From contig UPXV01000029.1 in the NCBI GenBank assembly GCA_900538465.1, positions 1 to 33,181 of the forward strand: a stretch of 33,181 bases of DNA. Direction: 5' to 3'. The DNA is from an uncultured Erysipelotrichaceae bacterium (GTDB lineage: Bacteria; Bacillota_I; Bacilli_A; Erysipelotrichales; Coprobacillaceae). The position numbers were made by a program, and so were the translations under genes. A model generated the notes under the pieces. The model searched no databases and had not been told where the DNA came from. It saw only the letters and a list, made by a program, of their open reading frames with translations. Shown here one piece after another: positions 16,655-24,965 of this stretch; within the stretch, counting starts at the first letter, position 1, and every line of letters starts with the position of its first letter.

Positions 16655-17351
16655 AATCTTCATCCTTTAACATATGAATAATCTTTTCTTGAAATTCATC
16701 GTCACTTAATTCATCTTTTGAAACAATTGAAAGAACACCATGATTTAATAAAACAATTTCATCACACAACTCAACAGCTAATTCCATAATATGTGTAGAA
16801 AAAATTAAAATATGGTCTGTTTTGATTTGTTTTAATAATTTTTTCATTTCATCAGCAACCACAACATCTAAAGATGTTAATGGTTCATCCAATAACAATA
16901 TCAAAGGATTATAGATAAAATTAATCAACATTTGCATTTTGTTTTTCATTCCATGTGAAAAATCCTTTAACAAACGATCACGGTCTTCTTCTAAAATTCC
17001 CATAAAATCAAAATACTCATCAACTGTTTTCAAATCTTGAATATCTTTTTGATTAATATCAATAAAAAATTGTAAAAATTCTCGTGCTGTTAAAAATTCA
17101 GGAACAGTTGGTGATGAAACAACATACCCAATATCTTTCAAATCCACTTTTCTTTTGCCATGATCTTCAATATAAAATTCTCCTTGATCAACAGAAATAT
17201 CTTGATTCAAACAATTGAATAAAGTTGTTTTCCCTGCCCCATTTCTTCCTAACAATCCATATATTTTTCCTTTTTCAAAACGAAAATCAATATCTTCTAA
17301 AACTTTTTTATCTTCAAAATATTTTTGTAGATGACAAATAACTAACTCCAT
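16638..17351 (-). CDS. ABC transporter ATP-binding protein
   Basis: This is the nucleotide-binding subunit driving the permease encoded directly downstream. Motifs are Walker A GLLGRNGAGKTTLF, Q-loop region DIGYVVSSP, the signature as LKDFSHGMKNKMQML, Walker B PLILLLDEPLTSLD and the switch His in IFSTHIMELA. The signature reads SHGMK rather than the common SGGQ; S-x-G-M forms are typical of the drug/bacteriocin and ABC-2 exporter subfamilies. The ATG at 17351 is preferred over an upstream GTG since GGGGGA lies five to ten bases before it. An extended -10 promoter (TGTTATACT) lies just upstream. The ROK kinase gene is divergent. Confidence 0.9.
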   Translation of the reverse strand: MELVICHLQKYFEDKKVLEDIDFRFEKGKIYGLLGRNGAGKTTLFNCLNQDISVDQGEFYIEDHGKRKVDLKDIGYVVSSPTVPEFLTAREFLQFFIDINQKDIQDLKTVDEYFDFMGILEEDRDRLLKDFSHGMKNKMQMLINFIYNPLILLLDEPLTSLDVVVADEMKKLLKQIKTDHILIFSTHIMELAVELCDEIVLLNHGVLSIVSKDELSDDEFQEKIIHMLKDEDYENND

Positions 17352-17376
17352 AGAATCCCCCACTTTCTTTAAAGTT

Positions 17377-17385
17377 AGTATAACA
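17377..17385 (-). promoter_or_regulatory. Extended -10 promoter of the ABC exporter pair
   Basis: TGT followed by TATACT (17382-17377) on the minus strand is an extended -10. No good -35 is visible at 16-18 bases; the upstream region is A/T-rich. Confidence 0.5.
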
Positions 17386-17430
17386 TATTTTTATAAATAA
17401 TAGTTCTTTTAAAAAAATTTTTATTCAGTA

Positions 17431-17459
17431 TTGAAAAAAAGAAAAATCAATGAAATAAT
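17431..17459 (+). promoter_or_regulatory. Possible promoter of the ROK kinase gene
   Basis: TTGAAA (17431-17436), 17 bases and AATAAT (17454-17459) match sigma-A at 4-5 of 6 each. The start point would fall on the ribosome site, which is unusually close, so the call is weak. Confidence 0.3.
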
Positions 17460-17480
17460 AAAACAAAGGAGTTGATAAAG

Positions 17481-18353
17481 ATGTATTTGGTGATTGATGT
17501 TGGAGGAACATATACGAAATATGGTTATTTTAATAAAGACGGTCATTGTTTTCAAAACGGTCAATTGAAAACAATCAAAAGTGATCGTATTTCCTTTTAT
17601 GAAAGTTTAGAAAAATATATAACAAAAGATGTTGAAGGTATCGCATTAAGTATGCCTGGAATCTTAGATGCCAATACCGGTGAAATGTTTGCTGTCACAC
17701 TTTTTCCATTTTTGAATCATCATAATATCAAAGAAGAATTACAACAAAGATGTCATCTCCCTGTGTCCATTCAAAATGACGCCAAATGTGCTGCACTTGG
17801 AGAAATGTGGAAAGGCAGTCTACAAAATATGTGTAATGCTTTTATGATTGTTTTTGGAAGTGGAATTGGTGGAACAATCATTATGAATGGTGAAATTGTG
17901 GATAGTCCACGTCATAAAGCTGGTGAAGTTGGTTGCTTACTTGCTCCAAAGGATTTAGCATATCATGAAATGTATAATATTTCTAAAACTGATAGTGGCA
18001 TAGCTTTGATTCATGATTTAAGTCAAGCCATTGGTTGTGAAGCGGATGGAAAAATTGTTTTTGAAAAATTACCTCATCATCCACAAGCTATGGAGATTTT
18101 CAATGCTTTTTGTCGAAGAGTGGCAATGATGATTTATAATTTGGATTATCTTTTTGATTTAGATGCTGTGAGTATTGGTGGTGGTATCAGTGCTCAAAAT
18201 CTTTTAATGACCTCTATCCAAAAAGAATTCCAACAATTACGTGATATTCATAAGGAAGATGAACATCAACCCCTTATTCAAGCTTGTACATTCCAAAATG
18301 GCGCTAATTTACTTGGTGCGCTCTCTCATTACTTAAAAACAATAAAATGTTAA
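17481..18353 (+). CDS. ROK-family sugar kinase without the zinc motif
   Basis: This is an actin-like ATPase-fold protein of the ROK family. It carries the N-terminal phosphate-1 loop VIDVGGTYTKYG, the GIALSMPGILD region, NDAKCAALGEMW with the catalytic Asp, phosphate-2 FGSGIGGTIIMNGEIVDSPRHKAGEVG and the adenosine-loop VSIGGGIS. The CxCGxxGC zinc-binding cluster of glucokinases and NagC-type repressors is absent; GEVG is followed directly by CLLAPKD. There is no N-terminal DNA-binding domain, so it is a kinase, not a repressor. At 290 residues it resembles the beta-glucoside kinase (BglK)-like group; its sugar is unknown. AAAGGAG lies nine bases before the ATG; a TTG three codons upstream is less likely. 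A 16-bp bidirectional terminator follows. Confidence 0.85.
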   Translation: MYLVIDVGGTYTKYGYFNKDGHCFQNGQLKTIKSDRISFYESLEKYITKDVEGIALSMPGILDANTGEMFAVTLFPFLNHHNIKEELQQRCHLPVSIQNDAKCAALGEMWKGSLQNMCNAFMIVFGSGIGGTIIMNGEIVDSPRHKAGEVGCLLAPKDLAYHEMYNISKTDSGIALIHDLSQAIGCEADGKIVFEKLPHHPQAMEIFNAFCRRVAMMIYNLDYLFDLDAVSIGGGISAQNLLMTSIQKEFQQLRDIHKEDEHQPLIQACTFQNGANLLGALSHYLKTIKC

Positions 18354-18388
18354 AAAAGTATTTTCAATTCTCTTGAAAATACTTTTTT
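18352..18388. terminator. Bidirectional terminator between ROK kinase and ribF
   Basis: A perfect 16-bp stem (18352-18367 with 18373-18388) around a 5-base loop begins and ends with six A / six T, so it can stop both converging transcripts. Both genes' stop codons lie inside the stem. Confidence 0.92.
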
Positions 18389-19281
18389 ACATAAAGCTTA
18401 TCTTGATTTAATTGTTGAATCAATTCATCTTTACTTTGAAATGACTTTTCTTTACGGATTAACTGATAAAATTCAACAATCAATTGTTCTCCATAAATAT
18501 CTTCACTAAAATCAAAAATATTAACTTCTAATGAAGGTTTCTCTAATGATGTAAAAGTAGGATTATATCCAATATTACACATTCCAATATAGGCTTTATC
18601 GTGTAAATATACTTTAACAGCATAAACTCCATTGACTGGCAAGAAATAAGATTGATAATCCACATTGGCTGTTGGAAAACCAATTGTATGACCAATCTGT
18701 CTTCCTTTAACAACCTTACCACGAACACTGTATTGTCTTCCCAGCAAAGCATTTAAATCATCAATTTGACCACGTTCTAAATGATTACGAATCCGTGTAG
18801 ATGATATTTTTTCATTTTGATAAAGGACTTCATCAATAACACTCACACTTAAGCGTGAATCAGCTTGTAAAGTTTTTGCATCACCCAAATTACGACTTCC
18901 AAAACGAAAATCAAAGCCACATACAACATGTTGAACATGACATTGAATTAAATATTTTTCAATAAAGTCCTGTGGAGATAAAGCGGCAACATCTTTTGTA
19001 AAACGAATAACAAACAAATAATCAATTCCCATTTGTTCAAGAAGACATTTTCGATCATCCATAGATGTCAAATATCTTTCTTCATCAATCTTTCCTAAAA
19101 CATACAAAGGATAATGATCAAATGTCATCAAAGCCTTTTTATATCCCTTCTTTTGTGCTTGATGAATAACTTCATTGACTAATGCCATATGTCCAAGATG
19201 TAATCCATCAAAAAAACCAATCGCACTACAAACAGGATCTTTTATATTTATTTTTTGTCCATCTAAATATATGATTTCCAT
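18364..19281 (-). CDS. ribF: Bifunctional riboflavin kinase / FAD synthetase
   Basis: RibF phosphorylates riboflavin to FMN and adenylates FMN to FAD. The N-terminal FAD synthetase domain (about 1-180) is of the nucleotidyltransferase fold with GFFDGLHLGHMAL (HxGH motif) and the C-terminal side motif SSTRIRNHLERGQ. The riboflavin kinase domain (about 185-300) shows GKVVKGRQIGHTIGFPTANVD with the P-T-A-N substrate motif and NGVYAVKVY. The 305-residue length is standard. Its ATG overlaps the truB stop by one base (TAATG), so the pair is translationally coupled. This truB-ribF order is widespread in bacteria. A terminator overlaps the stop codon. Confidence 0.96.
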   Translation of the reverse strand: MEIIYLDGQKINIKDPVCSAIGFFDGLHLGHMALVNEVIHQAQKKGYKKALMTFDHYPLYVLGKIDEERYLTSMDDRKCLLEQMGIDYLFVIRFTKDVAALSPQDFIEKYLIQCHVQHVVCGFDFRFGSRNLGDAKTLQADSRLSVSVIDEVLYQNEKISSTRIRNHLERGQIDDLNALLGRQYSVRGKVVKGRQIGHTIGFPTANVDYQSYFLPVNGVYAVKVYLHDKAYIGMCNIGYNPTFTSLEKPSLEVNIFDFSEDIYGEQLIVEFYQLIRKEKSFQSKDELIQQLNQDKLYVKKYFQEN

Positions 19282-20117
19282 TAAAACAACCCTCTTATAC
19301 TTTTTAAATATCCTTGTCCATTTGGTCCATAAACCGCTAAAACTTTTCCTTCTTGATTAACTATAACAACTTGATGATCAATATCACTTTTTATCATTTT
19401 TCCATGAATAACTATCTTTTCGTCTTCAATAACATACTTTTCAAAATGAGCAAAAGCCTCTTTTAAACTCAATAAATGATAATGACCATTTTCAACATCT
19501 TCTAAACTAACACAATCTTCAATACGAAAATGCCCAGATTGACTTCTCGTTAATTTTGACATATGCCCAGGATAGCCGAGTTTCTTTGCAATATCTACAC
19601 ACAAAGAACGAATATATGTTCCTTTAGAACATTTTACTTGAAAAGTTATCTTATTATCAAGATGTTCAATAAGATTGATTTCATGAATACAAATATCTCT
19701 TGGCTCAATATGCACATCTTCACCATTTCTTGCATATTCATAAAGTTTTTTTCCATTCACTTTTATTGCAGAATAAATTGGTGGCATTTGTTTTTGAGGA
19801 CCTAAAAAAGATCTTAATATTTCTTCAAGATTTTCAATTCCCTGATACTCTTTTGTTTCTGTCACTTTTCCACTGCTATCATATGTATCTGTAGACTTTC
19901 CTAAAGAAAGTGTGGCTATATATTCTTTTTCTTCACTTGTTAAAAATTGTAAAGCTTTTGTCGCTTTGCCAATGCATAAAACAAGTACTCCTGTTGCATC
20001 AGGATCTAGTGTTCCACAATGTCCAACCTTTTTTGTATGTAAAGTTCTACGAACATGATTCACAACATCATGACTTGTCATGCCTGCTGGTTTATTGATT
20101 AATAATATTCCATCCAT
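19281..20117 (-). CDS. truB: tRNA pseudouridine(55) synthase
   Basis: TruB converts U55 in the T-loop of nearly all tRNAs to pseudouridine. The N-terminal GILLINKPAGMTSHDVVNHVRR and the catalytic Asp38 in VGHCGTLDPDATGVLVLCIGKATK are conserved family motifs. KEYIATLSLG...DTYDSSG and GTYIRSLCVDIAKKLG follow in order. The 278-residue length is slightly short of the E. coli protein but usual for Firmicutes; a short PUA-like tail ends in IRGLF. GGTGAT precedes the ATG. It is the first gene of truB-ribF, with a promoter directly upstream. Confidence 0.96.
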   Translation of the reverse strand: MDGILLINKPAGMTSHDVVNHVRRTLHTKKVGHCGTLDPDATGVLVLCIGKATKALQFLTSEEKEYIATLSLGKSTDTYDSSGKVTETKEYQGIENLEEILRSFLGPQKQMPPIYSAIKVNGKKLYEYARNGEDVHIEPRDICIHEINLIEHLDNKITFQVKCSKGTYIRSLCVDIAKKLGYPGHMSKLTRSQSGHFRIEDCVSLEDVENGHYHLLSLKEAFAHFEKYVIEDEKIVIHGKMIKSDIDHQVVIVNQEGKVLAVYGPNGQGYLKSIRGLF

Positions 20118-20133
20118 TTTATCACCTTGTCTT

Positions 20134-20142
20134 AGTATAGCA
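20134..20142 (-). promoter_or_regulatory. truB-ribF promoter (extended -10)
   Basis: TGC-TATACT on the minus strand (TATACT at 20139-20134) makes an extended -10. The -35 region would fall within the upstream terminator (TCCATT at 17 bases) and is poor. Confidence 0.45.
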
Positions 20143-20152
20143 TAAATAAAAG

Positions 20153-20178
20153 AAAAAATGGACTATTTCGTCCATTTT
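20153..20178 (-). terminator. Terminator of the double-FKBP lipoprotein gene
   Basis: AAAATGGAC (20178-20170 on the minus strand) and GTCCATTTT (20163-20155) form a 9-bp stem with a 6-base loop, followed by six T. It begins at the stop codon. Confidence 0.88.
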
Positions 20179-20836
20179 ATTTTTCAACTCTTAAAACATG
20201 ATTAATAGACACATCAAATGTAACTTCTTGATTGGCTAAAGAAACTTCTTTATCACCAATATATGTTGAACCATAATTTGCAGGGAATGTGATTTTAATT
20301 GTCTTAGATTCTCCCGTTTTTGTTCCCATCAATTGATCTTCAAAACCAGGAACAAATTGTCCAGAACCAAGTTCTAATAAATAATGATTGGCACTACCTC
20401 CTTGGAAGACTTGTCCATCAAGTTTTCCAACGTAATCAATCACCACAATATCTCCTTCACTTGCAGTCTCTTTTATATCTTTATAGACATTATGTAAAGT
20501 AATATCAAAAGTACATTCTTTTCCTGCCAAATCGCTTGATCCATAATTTTTAGGGAATGTTACAGTAATCGTTTTTTGACTTCCTGTTTTCATACCAACA
20601 ATTTGTTCTTCAAAACCTTCAATATAATTTCCTGCTCCAAGTTCAACAATTTGATTTTTTGCTGAACCATTTGCAAATGCTTTCCCATTTAATTTTCCAA
20701 CAAAGTCAATTTTAACGACATCGCCATTTTTGACTTCAATCCCATTTTCATTAACCACATCTTTTTTTTGATTATCAGAATGACTACAACCCCATAACAT
20801 CATTAAACATAATATTGCAATACCTAATTTTTTCAT
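20177..20836 (-). CDS. Lipoprotein with two tandem trigger-factor-like FKBP domains
   Basis: This is a predicted surface lipoprotein with peptidyl-prolyl isomerase domains. The signal peptide ends in LMMLWGC (Cys17 lipidated; Trp before Gly is unusual in a lipobox). FKBP domain 1 spans about 35-118 (VKIDFVGKLNGKAF, ELGAGNYIEGFEEQIVGMKTG, LAGKECTFDITLHNVY) and domain 2 about 126-216 (VVIDYVGKLDGQVF, ELGSGQFVPGFEDQLMGTKTG, NQEVTFDVSINHVL). Both look like the PPIase domain of trigger factor rather than eukaryotic FKBP12. Across the aligned 55-residue core I count 31 identities, so this is an internal duplication; domain 2 has a short insertion before its last strand. A GAGGT ribosome site precedes the ATG, nine bases after tyrS. 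It may help fold exported proteins, as PrsA does, but that is inference. Confidence 0.85.
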   Translation of the reverse strand: MKKLGIAILCLMMLWGCSHSDNQKKDVVNENGIEVKNGDVVKIDFVGKLNGKAFANGSAKNQIVELGAGNYIEGFEEQIVGMKTGSQKTITVTFPKNYGSSDLAGKECTFDITLHNVYKDIKETASEGDIVVIDYVGKLDGQVFQGGSANHYLLELGSGQFVPGFEDQLMGTKTGESKTIKITFPANYGSTYIGDKEVSLANQEVTFDVSINHVLRVEK

Positions 20837-20845
20837 AATGTACCT

Positions 20846-22072
20846 CTACTTATGATTAATCACATAGTAATTTTTCTTACCACGTCTAATCACTGTTGCT
20901 TCTTTTCCAAAAGCATTCTCTTTTTGAATAACAAATTCAACATCTGTAATTTTTTCACCATTGACCAAAACAGAGCCACCTGTTACAAATTGGCGTGCTT
21001 CACGATTTGAAGAAGCTGCCCCAACTTTTACCAAAGCATTTAAAATTTGTGTATCTTCTTCCATTTCAATACTAGGAACACCATTGAAACAAGATTGAAC
21101 TTGTTCTAATGTTAAATTTTGAATTTTTCCAGAGAATAACATTTGAGAGATTTCTAATGCTTCGTTATATGCGTCTTCACCATGGATAAATGTAATGACT
21201 TCTTTCGCTAAAGCTTTATGAGCTTCTCTTAAATGTGGTTGGGTTTTGTTCTTTTCTTCTAATTCTTCAATTTCTTCTTTTGATAAGAAAGTTAAGAATT
21301 TTAAGTAATCAATAACTTTATCATCTTCTGAATTGATAAAGAATTGATACATTTCATATGGAGATGTCTTTTTACGATCTAACCAAATCGCATGACCATT
21401 TGTTTTTCCAAATTTTGTACCATCAGATTTTGTTAATAGTGGCATTGTAAAGCCATAAGCTTCTTTTCCTGTTTTCTTTCTAATCAATTCAATCCCAGCT
21501 GTAATGTTTCCCCATTGGTCTTGACCAGCCACTTGCATATGACAATCTTTATTTTCATATAACCAATAAAAATCCATAGCTTGCATAATCATATAAGAGA
21601 ATTCTGTATAAGTAATTCCTAAGTCTAGTCTTCTTTTAACGATATCTTTATTTAACATATAATTGACATTAAAGTATTTTCCATAATCTCTTAAAAAGTC
21701 AATAAAGTTTAAATCTTTTGACCAATCATAGTTGTTCACAACCTCAAAACCAAATAAATCTTGAGCTTGTTTCTTTAAACAATCAAAATTGTGTTGAACT
21801 TGTTCTTTTGTAATCATTGGTCTTTCTGTATCTGGTTTTGGATCTCCAATTAAACCTGTTGCTCCACCGACTAATAAAATAGGATTATGACCAGCATCTT
21901 TTAATCTTTTACTAATTAAAAAAGATGAAAAATGTCCTATATGTAAACTATCTCCAGTTGGATCAGTTCCAATATAGAAAGTCATTCCTCCATTGTTTAA
22001 TTTTTCTTCTAAATCCGGTGAACTGACATCTTTAATCAACCCACGCCATACCAATTCATCATAAATTTTCAT
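20846..22072 (-). CDS. tyrS: Tyrosyl-tRNA synthetase
   Basis: This class I enzyme charges tRNA-Tyr. The HIGH motif is DSLHIGHFSS (44-47), the tyrosine pocket residues lie in YIGTDPTG and the later VAGQDQWGN block, and the KMSKS equivalent is KFGKT at 220-224. A C-terminal S4 RNA-binding domain (about 340-405, AGAASSNREARQFVTGGSVLVNGEKITD) contacts the long variable arm of tRNA-Tyr. At 408 residues it is full length. AAGGAGG lies about six bases before the ATG. It sits behind a tyrosine-type T-box leader and a strong promoter, and a lipoprotein gene follows after nine bases, apparently sharing the transcript. Confidence 0.97.
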   Translation of the reverse strand: MKIYDELVWRGLIKDVSSPDLEEKLNNGGMTFYIGTDPTGDSLHIGHFSSFLISKRLKDAGHNPILLVGGATGLIGDPKPDTERPMITKEQVQHNFDCLKKQAQDLFGFEVVNNYDWSKDLNFIDFLRDYGKYFNVNYMLNKDIVKRRLDLGITYTEFSYMIMQAMDFYWLYENKDCHMQVAGQDQWGNITAGIELIRKKTGKEAYGFTMPLLTKSDGTKFGKTNGHAIWLDRKKTSPYEMYQFFINSEDDKVIDYLKFLTFLSKEEIEELEEKNKTQPHLREAHKALAKEVITFIHGEDAYNEALEISQMLFSGKIQNLTLEQVQSCFNGVPSIEMEEDTQILNALVKVGAASSNREARQFVTGGSVLVNGEKITDVEFVIQKENAFGKEATVIRRGKKNYYVINHK

Positions 22073-22091
22073 AATATCCTCCTTATAATAG

Positions 22092-22300
22092 AAAAGAGAA
22101 TTCTTCCCAAAGGACGAATTCTCGCGGTACCACCTTTATTTATGCCTAAGCATACTCTCTTATTGATAACGATGTTGCCACCGTCTAAGCTTTGCACTTA
22201 GATGCTCCAGAGTGTATTCATTATATTATGTGACTTGTTTCCACCAACCACAAGTTCTCTATGACACAACCTATAATTACTTGTCTCTTTCAACGCTTAA
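22092..22300 (-). promoter_or_regulatory. T-box leader of tyrS (tyrosine, UAC specifier)
   Basis: This riboswitch-like leader binds uncharged tRNA-Tyr and lets transcription read through into tyrS. Visible parts on the minus strand are the AGAGA-type stem I start, the distal loop GGTTGGTGGAAAC, the specifier TAC (22216-22214) within TGAATACACTCTGGAG, the conserved antiterminator T-box AGGTGGTACCGCG (22135-22123), and the terminator stem GAGAATTC (22123-22116) / GAATTCTC (22103-22096) followed by TTTT. TAC is a tyrosine codon, which agrees with the downstream gene. The leader ends about 20 bases before the tyrS ATG. The left limit is approximate. Confidence 0.95.
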
Positions 22301-22304
22301 ACAT

Positions 22305-22333
22305 ATCATATTAGATTTTGAAGATGAAGTCAA
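22305..22333 (-). promoter_or_regulatory. tyrS promoter
   Basis: TTGACT (22333-22328) and TATGAT (22310-22305) each match 5 of 6 with an ideal 17-base spacer. Transcription would start near 22298, giving a leader of about 225 bases that includes the whole T-box. Confidence 0.8.
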
Positions 22334-22349
22334 CCTCAAAATTCAATCA

Positions 22350-23909
22350 TTAAGAAAAAGTGAAAATTTCAGCCAATTTCTCTTTAGATTCTTCAATTTT
22401 ATATTTATCCACAATAATGATAACCTGATCTCCAACATAGAACTGTGTATCACCATGAGGAATAATTTCACGCTTCCCTCGCATAATGGAAACCAATAAA
22501 CATCTTGGTGGAAGTTGTAAAGATGCTACTGTTTGATTAACAGCCACACTTCCTAAACTCACAACAAAAGAAATTAACTCTTTATTCTCAACAAAATCAA
22601 GAGAAGGTTGATTCTTTGTTAAACGATGTAATAAACTTTCATAAATCGGCTCACTTCCAATATTATTTGCAACGATATAAGCAATAAACGAAACAGCTGC
22701 AATAGGTAATAATAGTTTCAATGTTCCACACATTTCCGCAATCAAAACAATACCAGTAATAGGTGCACGAACAATCCCAGCAAAAAAACCTGCCATTGAA
22801 AAAATAATAAAATTCACAAAATAGATTTCAGGAACACCTAACATAATTGCAATTTTTCCTAAAATTGCTCCAATTAAACTTCCTAAAATCAACAATGGAA
22901 AGAAAATTCCTCCAGGCGCACCTGAACCAAAACTTAATAATGAAAAAATAAATTTAACAACCAATAAAATAACCAATGTTGATAAAACAATATTTTCTCC
23001 ATTTAAATAAGTGACTAACACATGTCCTCCACCAATAACTTGTGGAATAAACAATCCTAATACACCAGAAATCAATAATGGAATGATGACTTTTTGATAA
23101 GATTTAAGAAAAGGAATTCTATCATAGAGATGAAGTGAAGTCATTGTCATTTTGTTATAAAAAGCTCCTAATAATCCAGTCACTACACCCAATATTAACA
23201 ACCAACCATAATCATTTAAAGGCAAAGCATAATCCATTGTAAAATGAAGTGATGGTGACAAACCAAAAACATTACGACTTAAAAAGTCACCTGTTATAGA
23301 TGCACACATAACTGACACCAATGCACTCGTAGAGAAGTTTTTATGGACTTCTTCTAACGCAAACATAATTCCAGCTAATGGTGCATTAAACGCTGCAGAT
23401 AAGCCTGCTGCAGCCCCACATGTTAATAAAAATCTTTCTTCTGTTTTGATACGGTGGAAAAATCTAGAGACAGCTTTTCCAATCATCGCACCAAGTTGAA
23501 TACTTGGGCCTTCACGTCCTAACGATAAACCACCCACAATACAAAGCGTCCCTGCAATCATCTTAGCAAACAACACCTTATACCAACATTGATCAATTGC
23601 CCCTTGTACTTCTGCTTCAACTTGAGGAATCCCAGACCCTGAAATATATGGCTCATATTTCAAAAACACTGAAATTAATAAACCTAACAAAACAAGACCA
23701 ATAAGCCATAAAAAAATATAAAATAAGTTTCCTTTTACAAAATGAACAATTGAAAAATATAAACTTTCTGCATTCGTTAACAATAGTCGATAAACAATTG
23801 CAATAAAACCAGCAATGCCCCCAACCAATAAACCTTCAAAAAATAAACGTCGACTTAATTGATTTCTTTCTTTTAATATATGCAATGTCTCTGAATCTCT
23901 TTTCTCCAT
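22350..23909 (-). CDS. ClC-family chloride channel/antiporter with TrkA-C domain
   Basis: This is an integral membrane protein of the ClC family, moving chloride, or fluoride in some members, often in exchange for protons. Selectivity-filter motifs are YISGSGIPQVE, LGREGPSIQLGAMIG (the gating Glu) and SFGSGAPGGIFFPLL, each in the expected order, with about ten hydrophobic helices. Residues beyond about 440 form a TrkA-C-like regulatory domain (SVAVNQTVASLQLPPRCLLVSIMRGKREIIPHGDTQFYVGDQVIIIVD). The 519 residues match ClC proteins with such a tail. GGGGGAG lies eight or so bases before the ATG. The upstream gap is filled by the ccpA terminator, so no separate promoter is clear. Confidence 0.9.
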   Translation of the reverse strand: MEKRDSETLHILKERNQLSRRLFFEGLLVGGIAGFIAIVYRLLLTNAESLYFSIVHFVKGNLFYIFLWLIGLVLLGLLISVFLKYEPYISGSGIPQVEAEVQGAIDQCWYKVLFAKMIAGTLCIVGGLSLGREGPSIQLGAMIGKAVSRFFHRIKTEERFLLTCGAAAGLSAAFNAPLAGIMFALEEVHKNFSTSALVSVMCASITGDFLSRNVFGLSPSLHFTMDYALPLNDYGWLLILGVVTGLLGAFYNKMTMTSLHLYDRIPFLKSYQKVIIPLLISGVLGLFIPQVIGGGHVLVTYLNGENIVLSTLVILLVVKFIFSLLSFGSGAPGGIFFPLLILGSLIGAILGKIAIMLGVPEIYFVNFIIFSMAGFFAGIVRAPITGIVLIAEMCGTLKLLLPIAAVSFIAYIVANNIGSEPIYESLLHRLTKNQPSLDFVENKELISFVVSLGSVAVNQTVASLQLPPRCLLVSIMRGKREIIPHGDTQFYVGDQVIIIVDKYKIEESKEKLAEIFTFS

Positions 23910-23927
23910 TTTCTCCCCCTCTTTCGC

Positions 23928-23956
23928 AAAAAAACTTCTAAATGCATTAGAAGTTT
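23928..23956 (-). terminator. ccpA terminator
   Basis: AAACTTCTAA (23956-23947 on the minus strand) and TTAGAAGTTT (23941-23932) form a 10-bp stem around a 5-base loop, followed by seven T (23934-23928). It starts at the ccpA stop codon. Confidence 0.88.
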
Positions 23957-24962
23957 AATTTGTAGTTCCTCGTGGTATTAATAAATGTTGCACAGAAACT
24001 TCTTTTGTATCAATATCTTCTTCGTTTAATATCTTCGTTAATAAACGAACGGCTAATGCTCCCATATCATAAACAGGAACATGAATAGATGTTAAGGCAG
24101 GTCGACAAATCAACGCATAACTTGTATTCAACATACCTATTACTTCCATATCGTTTGGAACTTGAATTCCATTATCAATAGCTGCATTTACCACAGCAAC
24201 TGCTTCTTTATCATAACTTGCAAATACAAGATCATGTTTATGATTTTTAAAATATTCTAAGAATTGTGGATAACTCTTTTCATAATGTGTTGATGTATGT
24301 AGAATTTGTTGATCTTTATCAAAAGTCAAGCCATGTTTTTGATAAGCCTCTTCTATTCCTAAAATCAAATCCTCAGTTTTAATTAAGTTTTGTTGAGGAC
24401 TCACAAAAAGAATATTTTTTTTTCCTTGGCTTAAATAATTATCAATAATATCATATGCAATTTTTTTAGCATCAACAAAAATTGAGCCCATATACTGACT
24501 AGACACTTGTGAACCAATCACAACAGAAGGAATTTTATATTTATTCACCAATTCAATCTCTTGACTGATTTGTTCATTATTAAATAAAATCACACCATCA
24601 GCTCTTGATTTAATAACCTTTTCAATAACTGTTTCAATAGGATTCCCATCTCCTATTTCATCAGTTGTATAAATACTTACATTGTAATCAAGACGACGAC
24701 TTGTATCACCAATTCCACCAATCATATCTTTAACATGAGCGAATAATGATTGAGGAAAGACAATCGCAATCGTTGTTGTCTTACTTGTTGCAAGCCCCCT
24801 TGCAATTTGATTGGGTTTGAAATCTAGACGTTGAATAGCTTCCATGACACGATCACGTGTTCCAGGCTTTACCACATTAGAGCCATTAATAACACGTGAA
24901 ACTGTCGCTAGAGAAACGCCAGCTTCTCTAGCAACATCATAAATCGTTACATTTTTTCCCAT
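23955..24962 (-). CDS. ccpA: Catabolite control protein A (LacI family)
   Basis: This regulator is thought to bind cre sites when it pairs with Ser-phosphorylated HPr, so it controls carbon catabolite repression. Residues 5-26 (VTIYDVAREAGVSLATVSRVIN) form the LacI helix-turn-helix, and the hinge helix KPNQIARGLATSKT follows. The effector domain has the periplasmic-binding fold. The C-terminal VYDMGALAVRLLTKILNEE closely follows the CcpA pattern. At 335 residues it matches CcpA (334 in Bacillus). The synteny murC-DUF948-YtxH-ccpA also occurs in bacilli. The ATG starts three bases after ytxH, without a strong site, suggesting translational coupling. Another LacI-type regulator is possible but less likely. 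Confidence 0.82.
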   Translation of the reverse strand: MGKNVTIYDVAREAGVSLATVSRVINGSNVVKPGTRDRVMEAIQRLDFKPNQIARGLATSKTTTIAIVFPQSLFAHVKDMIGGIGDTSRRLDYNVSIYTTDEIGDGNPIETVIEKVIKSRADGVILFNNEQISQEIELVNKYKIPSVVIGSQVSSQYMGSIFVDAKKIAYDIIDNYLSQGKKNILFVSPQQNLIKTEDLILGIEEAYQKHGLTFDKDQQILHTSTHYEKSYPQFLEYFKNHKHDLVFASYDKEAVAVVNAAIDNGIQVPNDMEVIGMLNTSYALICRPALTSIHVPVYDMGALAVRLLTKILNEEDIDTKEVSVQHLLIPRGTTN

Positions 24963-24965
24963 AAA

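Noticed and set aside
22212..22499. Plus-strand frame of 95 codons over the T-box and ClC end
   Set aside because: It runs antisense through a conserved RNA leader and a known gene, without its own start signals.
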